Source: Diphasiastrum complanatum (Eukaryota > Streptophyta > Lycopodiopsida > Lycopodiales > Lycopodiaceae). Taken from it: DNA of 64,000 nucleotides. Positions within the stretch are counted from its first letter, which is position 1, and each line of letters begins with the position of its first letter. The notes below the pieces were generated by a model that was given only the letters and a program-made list of their open reading frames with translations, was not told where the DNA came from and did no database searches. Positions 58,535 to 64,000 of this stretch are shown piece after piece. The DNA is taken from NCBI GenBank assembly GCA_029204225.1, contig CM055111.1, positions 14,813,861 through 14,877,860 of the forward strand, read 5' to 3'. The position numbers and the translations under genes were made by a program.

Positions 58535-59000
58535 TTAGAGTATTTTTGCAGAGTCACACAGAATGGTGGTAGCATTGAACTGAGTGTGATGTAAGTCGTG
58601 AAGTAACAACCTGAGTTCGATTCTTCCTTTTGGTAGTCCCATTTTGTTGAGGTGAATAGGAAGTGGTGAACTGTCTTCTAATGCCATGTTCAGCCATGTA
58701 GTTGGACATCCATTAGAGAGGTATTTGCCGCCTCCATCGGTTCGGAGTGCCTTCACTTTTGTAGACGTTTGTGTCTCACCCATGGCCTTGAATCTCTTGA
58801 AGCATTAAAGGCTTCAAATTTGTGCTTAATGAACATGACTGTAGACCATCTAGAATAATCATCTATGAAAGTGATAAAATAGATCGCATCTCCTAAGGAT
58901 GGAGTTGGCATTGGACCACAAAGATCGCTATATACAAGGTCCAATACATGCTTTGTTTTAATGGAATGTGATTTGGGAAACTTGCTTCAATCAACACAAA
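58535..59000 (-). pseudogene. Copia integrase core fragment
   Basis: The minus strand encodes DLVYSDLCGPMPTPSLG and YFITFIDDYSRWSTVMFIKH (first catalytic Asp region). In the next frame follows KVKALRTDGGGKYLSNG with the second catalytic Asp (RTDGGG). The region holding the third residue, Glu (a QNGxAER-like motif), is garbled by frameshifts (HLNKMGLPKGRIEL). Upstream SKFPKSHSIKTKHV lies just before. It is the only stretch in the window with a recognisable Copia catalytic core. Confidence 0.9.
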
Positions 59001-59072
59001 GTATTTGGGCCAAAAAAGCTTTCAAGATACCGGTCGCTGTCAAGGAGGGGATCCAAGAATTTTTGCAACAAC

Positions 59073-59283
59073 ATGTGTGAAATACAGTAGCTTGCTAGTT
59101 TTGTACGGACAACAATAGTACTTTATCATTTGATACATGTTCGATCAAGTTCTATTAGAGTTTGCATCTCATTTTGTGTGTAGATGCTCATTTTTCTACA
59201 TTGGTGAGATTGGTTGAGTATTTCTCTTTGTAACCCAAGATCTTTCAAGTGGATTGGATCATAATAATCTGAAATCCTCCACA
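59073..59283 (+). mobile_element. Copia LTR C3 fragment
   Basis: Matches the last 210 bases of LTR C2 (from GTGAAATACAGTAG to ATCCTCCACA). The left part is missing where it meets the integrase fragment. Confidence 0.75.
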
Positions 59284-62200
59284 GTACACACAAATAGACT
59301 ACTTCTACTAGGGAGATTAATAATAGAAAACAAAAAAAAAAAAAAAAATCTTCAAAAGTGACAAGTTTCCCTACTCATAATCAATCCCGAGCAATAGAGA
59401 GTGTCCTAAAACTTGCTTCACTTTATGGTACCTTGTACTGTAAGACTTACCTGTTATGCTACAAATTAAAGGGTTCAAAGGGTTTGGCCTTGACTTGTCA
59501 AGATGACTATGTGAATCTTTTTAATCTCTCAAAACATTCACAAGACACAAAAATAAGAGGGAACTCAACTCTTTGATGTTACAAATGAAATTTGAGAACA
59601 TATAATACAAAAAATTTGGCCCTTATATAGTTGGGTCCAAAAGAGTTGATGTGGCACTTTTTCATTAGCTCATTTCTAAACTTAATATTCTAAGTTAACT
59701 TGTTTATTCTTTGTTTGGCAAGTAACTTGACTTTACAATGATTTTGATAATAAACTATTTGAGCCATGACTTCCTACAGTGCTTCGAGGCACTTAACAAA
59801 ATTTAGCTATTTATTTGTCTAACACTTTACGGCATGTTAATAGCTAATGTTGCTTTGTGCAATACAAGTGCACCATTATGCGGTGTTTGACTTTTATTTA
59901 TTTACAATGCTTTTCAAAATGGAAGCTGTGAGAACCCTCTGTATTCCTTATTCCATGTGTTGGGCATGTGCCGTAAATGGCCAACCCATTTACAAGCATT
60001 GATGTACTAAAAGTATATGACAAAGGCAATATGGAGCTTTAGCCGAACCCTATGTCAAGGAAGATGTATCAACGAGCAAGTCTTTATAAATTATGAAATT
60101 TCGAATCCTAAAAAAATGGTCAAACCTATGTTCTGCCACTCCTTGTGTTTTTTTTTCTGTAAACTTAGGCCTAGAAATACTTTGTATATAAGAGAAATTA
60201 AGCTTAGACTTTTTAATTAAGTCAAGTTTAGCAAGGTGGACATTGCAACTTCTAAACTTGGGGCTAATTCCCATTAGCAAGGTGGACATTTGACTTCCAT
60301 TCATTTTCTATAAGAAAAATGCAATGTACTCAAGGTGATGATTCATAGTACAAGAGAGTGTGATTTGGGTCCACATGCTATCCATTTATTTTTCTAAGCT
60401 TTCTTACTTTTCAATTGTGCACTTAAAATTTTGTATATTTCCAATAGTTACATATGGAATGCAAATTTTTGACTCTGATGCTTGCTTGTAATGGGCTGTG
60501 TAGATTGCCAAGTGTTTAGTTTAGTTTATGGGATAAGTGCAATGTGGTAGTTTAAGCGAGGCACAAAAAAGTGTGGGAAGTGCTTGTATGTGATAAAATT
60601 GGGTTGGAAAAAAAAGGAATGTGGTATTATAAAGAGTGACTTAATTGTTTTCATCTCTTGCTTGTAAACAAATGTGAATGTTAATTCTTGTAGAACTTTT
60701 CTTCTTGGAAGTTGCTAGGGAAGTGGAGGGCTCCACATCCAAGGCTCTTGATGGGATCATATCTGACTTGCCATTGTGCTACACGACACCCGAGATCTCT
60801 CTAGTAAAAGAATCCTGGCACCTGGATTCATATACTAATGTGTCCATGTGTCGCAAGTAGTTGATGAAAATGAAATGATCATGATGCCTGTAGTAAACTT
60901 GTCTGAGTCAAAGCATGCTAGGTGGTTGGCTTCTAGTGCATATCACTCCCAATTGTCTTTGTACAAAGCTTGTGTTGGCTCCATGGTCAATTACATTTCG
61001 TAGAGTGCCGATATGCATCATATGTGAAAGAAAGATACTTCGGAGTGGGTCCGAGTTTGGAGAGGTTGATAAGTAGCATTTCTTTAAACATATCAACAAC
61101 AATCAAAGCACAGTCAATTGTGAACATGCATGGTAGATGATGTTGTTGATTTTGCATCTTTGTTCCAAACATCTTCAAACCTACTTGGAAATGAGAAGTG
61201 CCAATAAAAAAATCTATTTTGAATAGGAACAAGAACACTCCAAATGTGTCACATAGGCCTGATCATCAATAAGTCGATCTTCCCAAGGTCTTACAAGTTA
61301 TCCCACATCAATCTACATCACAAATAATCATTTATAGTACTGCGAAAAATCAATAAAGAGAAGGATTTTGGTTATTGAAGTAGTGGTCACCTAACATGAT
61401 GATGGATTCACCTACAAAAGGTGGAGACTTGGACTTCATGTTTTACCATATAAGAGTTTTAAGAGAAGTATTGAATTAGGCAAAGGTGGAGGACAATTTT
61501 AGGTTAAACTCAACAAAACATGCATTCTTGGTTGGACATCGAGCCAATTTAGGGAGAGGGAATTTGTGAGGATACAAAAGCAAATGTTCTTGATTCAATC
61601 AAATAAACTTGATAGATGACAAGAAAACAACTTTTCCATTTGCTTTTATTGTTCGATCTTGGCCAATGTACGATAAGGAAGAATGTATAGTTCTTATATT
61701 TTGGAACGAAGAATCATTCAATGCTTGCATTGTGAGCGACAATTTTTGCAATTAGTGCCGGATCATATTTCAAAAAGTTTAAGCAATGTGGAATATACAC
61801 TTTGCCCAATATTAACAAGTCACGATACTCATAGGTGCCACTCTAAATTAGCTTGCATACAATTACTCTCCAATCTTATCTTTATTGATAATCTTACTAG
61901 TGAATATGCATTTGAAAAATTGTTTGTACATTGTTAGAATTGTCCTTTGTGAACCATGTTATGTTCCCTACCCAAGTGCACAATTTGAATCAAATTTCAA
62001 ACCCCAAGATACCGAAAGGAAATGTCAACCACTACACATTAAAATAATGTCCTGAAATATAATCAACCATCCAATATTACTCATAGTACGTTTCTTCTAC
62101 AAACTTTACAAAAATAAAAAACATCACCATGATCTCAAGGGGATTTGTAATACAAGTCTGTGCTCTTGTTTCTAAACTACATATGATTCAATTACAAATC

Positions 62201-62600
62201 TTTTAGCAATTTAGGAGGAGGAACAACTCTTTTCACACCATTGGGTTGTGTGGATGAGCAAATAAAAGTGGCACATCCATAAGCAACCATCAATTTGAGT
62301 TATTATTGAGACAGCCCGCATTTCTGTGCTCAATATTACCATCCCAGAGAGCACAAGTAAGATGCTGGAATGAGTGTGAGACAGGGCAGTCTAACATCCC
62401 TTTAGAAGGTCATTGATGGGCTAGCTAGGCTGGCTCTCTTTTTTTACAAGCTGATTGCAGCCACAATTCATACCATCAAAGACATATCGGAAGTGCATTA
62501 GAATTTAGGATATGACTCTACCATCTAAGGTTACAATAATACAATACCAAATCTCCAAAGCTTGAAAGCTTAAAAGCTTCTAAGCAAATGCACCTTTTTC
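59284..62600. other. No recognisable gene
   Basis: About 3.3 kb with only short frames. An A-run lies at 59330-59348. Around 60900-61240 minus-strand frames are suggestive of a worn retroelement but show no firm motif. There is no LTR end pair or primer site that I can find. Confidence 0.4.
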
Positions 62601-63090
62601 TTAAATAGTGTGCAGTGATGGAGTTGGATAGGGACATTCTTCACCTTTTGCTTGAGTATCAAACAAATGGTCTGCCAAATTAATCCCACAAACGAAGAGC
62701 AAGCCCGACTTATCAACTATGAAATGTAAAGGCCTGTACAGGAAAACTCCTACAAAGGCAATCCAAAACTCGCCAAATAGCAGGAGAAACTATGTCAGCT
62801 CTCACAAATTACAACCCTCTGGCTTTTCAGCAAGGATTTTTTCTTCTTTTTGTACTGTATGTCAACATTGGTGCAGCGGATTGGAGTCACTCTTCAGGAA
62901 ATCCTAACCAGCTTAGCAGGTATTGGAGGATGTCTGTGTCCTATTTTCTGTATTCTTGTAAGCAAGCAGAGAGAATTTGAATTTACTTTTATAAGCCTGA
63001 TCTGAAATATGTAGGATGTGTAGAGATCTGAGCCATTCAGAAGTATTCTTGTGCAATATTTTCACATGTAAGTCGATTATGAAGCGCTGA
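62601..63090 (-). other. Candidate 3' untranslated region of the MYND gene
   Basis: It lies directly downstream of the stop codon of the minus-strand host gene. No coding similarity is visible. The transcript end is not determined; I found no clear polyadenylation signal. Confidence 0.3.
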
Positions 63091-63879
63091 TCATCCTCGA
63101 TTGTCCCAGATTGCGGCAGGGATGCAATCGTACTGATGCCGAAATTTCCAATCCAGAGCCTGGCAAGCTCGAGAGCAATAATTTACAGATCCGCAAGCAG
63201 AACACCTTCTAAACTCATGTCGTCTTGTTTCACATCGACCACAGTTAGCATGCGAACATAATCTTAAACCAGGAGCAGGGGGATGTTGAGAAAACCAATC
63301 CACCATGAATTTGTTGGCGACGTGGATCTTGGAAGGTGGAACATTACAGCCAAAATCACTCAAAAGAGAACAACCACCACCTTCAAGAAGGCAGAGGATA
63401 GGATGCCGTCCTACGTGACCACCAACAGAAAAACTAGCTCGAGTTAAAGAAGATGTTTCGATTGAATCAGCCTTGTTAAAAACACCCTGATCTTGATGCG
63501 GACATCTTACAGCCTCGCATTTTACTGTCATGTCCATAGCAGCCTGTATGAAACTGCGAGGAGAAACTGCCAACACAGCTGCTACTTCTCGAGCATTAGC
63601 TTCCAAGAGCAGACGCCTACCTTCTAAAAAGTTTTTTGTAACTCCGTAACCATCTAGAAAACAATGTCCAAGTTCACGAATCGCATCTACATGACCTAAG
63701 GACGCCGCCCTCGCACATAGAGCCACTGCGGCTTTCAAATCCTTGTCCTTTCGAGTACCTCCACTTCCATTTAACTGAATAACGGCAAGGGAATGAAGAG
63801 CAGAAGCATGAGATGCCATGGCTGCCCTTGCCATAAGTGATGCACCTCCAACTCTATTATTGAGACAGAAAAACTGGAT
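63091..63879 (-). CDS. F-box/Sel1/MYND zinc-finger protein, last exon
   Basis: This is the second exon of a plant gene of the At1g67340/At5g50450 family: F-box proteins (SCF ubiquitin-ligase adaptors) with Sel1-like repeats and a C-terminal MYND finger. The exon starts after an acceptor CTTTTCTTGGCAG (AG at 63880-63881) with IQFFCLNNRVGGASLMARAA, matching the family's exon 2. A Sel1/TPR-like repeat (AVALCARAASLGHVDAIREL, then GVTKNFLEGRRLLLEANA) and LLSDFGCNVPPSK come next. The MYND finger begins CSHANCGRCETRRHEFRRCS and runs on through NYCSRACQALDWKFRHQYDC. The stop is TGA at 63091-63093. No frame errors are seen. The F-box exon is beyond the right edge. The Met at 63834 is internal, not the start. 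Confidence 0.93.
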   Translation of the reverse strand: MQFFCLNNRVGGASLMARAAMASHASALHSLAVIQLNGSGGTRKDKDLKAAVALCARAASLGHVDAIRELGHCFLDGYGVTKNFLEGRRLLLEANAREVAAVLAVSPRSFIQAAMDMTVKCEAVRCPHQDQGVFNKADSIETSSLTRASFSVGGHVGRHPILCLLEGGGCSLLSDFGCNVPPSKIHVANKFMVDWFSQHPPAPGLRLCSHANCGRCETRRHEFRRCSACGSVNYCSRACQALDWKFRHQYDCIPAAIWDNRG

Positions 63880-63881
63880 CT

Positions 63882-64000
63882 GCCAAGAAAAGATGTGCTG
63901 TTAGAAGAAATTCGATATGAAAGTAATCCAAAATCTTTATCTGTGATTATTTAAATAAAGCTTCAGAGAAATGAGCTCATCTTTCACGAGCCCCTCACCA
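63882..64000 (-). other. Intron of the MYND gene (partial)
   Basis: Sequence upstream of the splice acceptor on the minus strand, pyrimidine-rich near the acceptor. The donor and the F-box exon lie outside the window. Confidence 0.7.

Noticed and set aside
60908-61238. Minus frames that look faintly like a retroelement
   Set aside because: No conserved catalytic or structural motif could be lined up; similarity is only impressionistic.

Overview
This looks like nuclear DNA of a land plant with a large, repeat-rich genome. It is AT-rich and has almost no intact host genes. Layers of Ty1/Copia and Ty3/Gypsy LTR retrotransposons fill it, with very long dinucleotide microsatellites. The plant assignment rests on an exon at the right edge (63091-63879, minus) that matches the plant F-box/Sel1/MYND-finger proteins (Arabidopsis At1g67340 type), on germin-like cupin sequences, and on plant-style primer-binding sites (TGGTATCAGAGC). 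A Penelope-like reverse transcriptase fragment and a LINE fragment favour a fern, lycophyte or conifer over a flowering plant. That last step is inference.

Layout. 1-4.4 kb: minus-strand Copia derivatives, one inserted into the gag of another. 4.4-4.9 kb: a reverse transcriptase that is neither Copia nor Gypsy. 4.9-7.3 kb: a minus Gypsy fragment (RNase H end, truncated integrase, then an unusual low-complexity plus coiled-coil region). 8.0-12 kb: plus-strand Copia RT/RNase H remnant, a Gypsy LTR with its own primer site, and a small Copia derivative joining gag directly to RNase H. 12.5-16.5 kb: (AT)n, unannotated DNA, (CT)n and a decayed germin-like gene. 16.5-22.1 kb: a plus-strand Gypsy element lacking RNase H and integrase. 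22.1-24.6 kb: Copia integrase fragment, (CT)n and a second copy of DNA found near the first germin copy. 24.7-28.9 kb: a minus Copia element with both LTRs, its 5' LTR cut off against a germin 3' fragment. 30.5-33.3 kb: mixed LTR and Copia pieces. 33.3-36.1 kb: the same Gypsy family in reverse orientation. 36.1-45 kb: Copia derivatives, an inverted pair of LTRs, a frame-shifting minisatellite and an unknown transposon-like coding region. 45-50 kb: LINE fragment, non-coding DNA and a near-perfect 118-bp hairpin. 50-57 kb: Copia gag and a Gypsy derivative that replaces pol with a long coiled-coil open frame. 58-59.3 kb: Copia integrase and an LTR fragment. 59.3-63 kb: no recognisable gene. 63.1-64 kb: the one apparently intact host exon.

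Most elements are broken by internal deletion, frameshift or stop. At several sites where two copies can be compared, the change is CpG to TpG, as expected for methylated, silenced DNA. Several families carry gag, primer site and LTRs but no reverse transcriptase, so they look like passengers that used proteins from other elements. No pathway or operon-like cooperation exists in the window.
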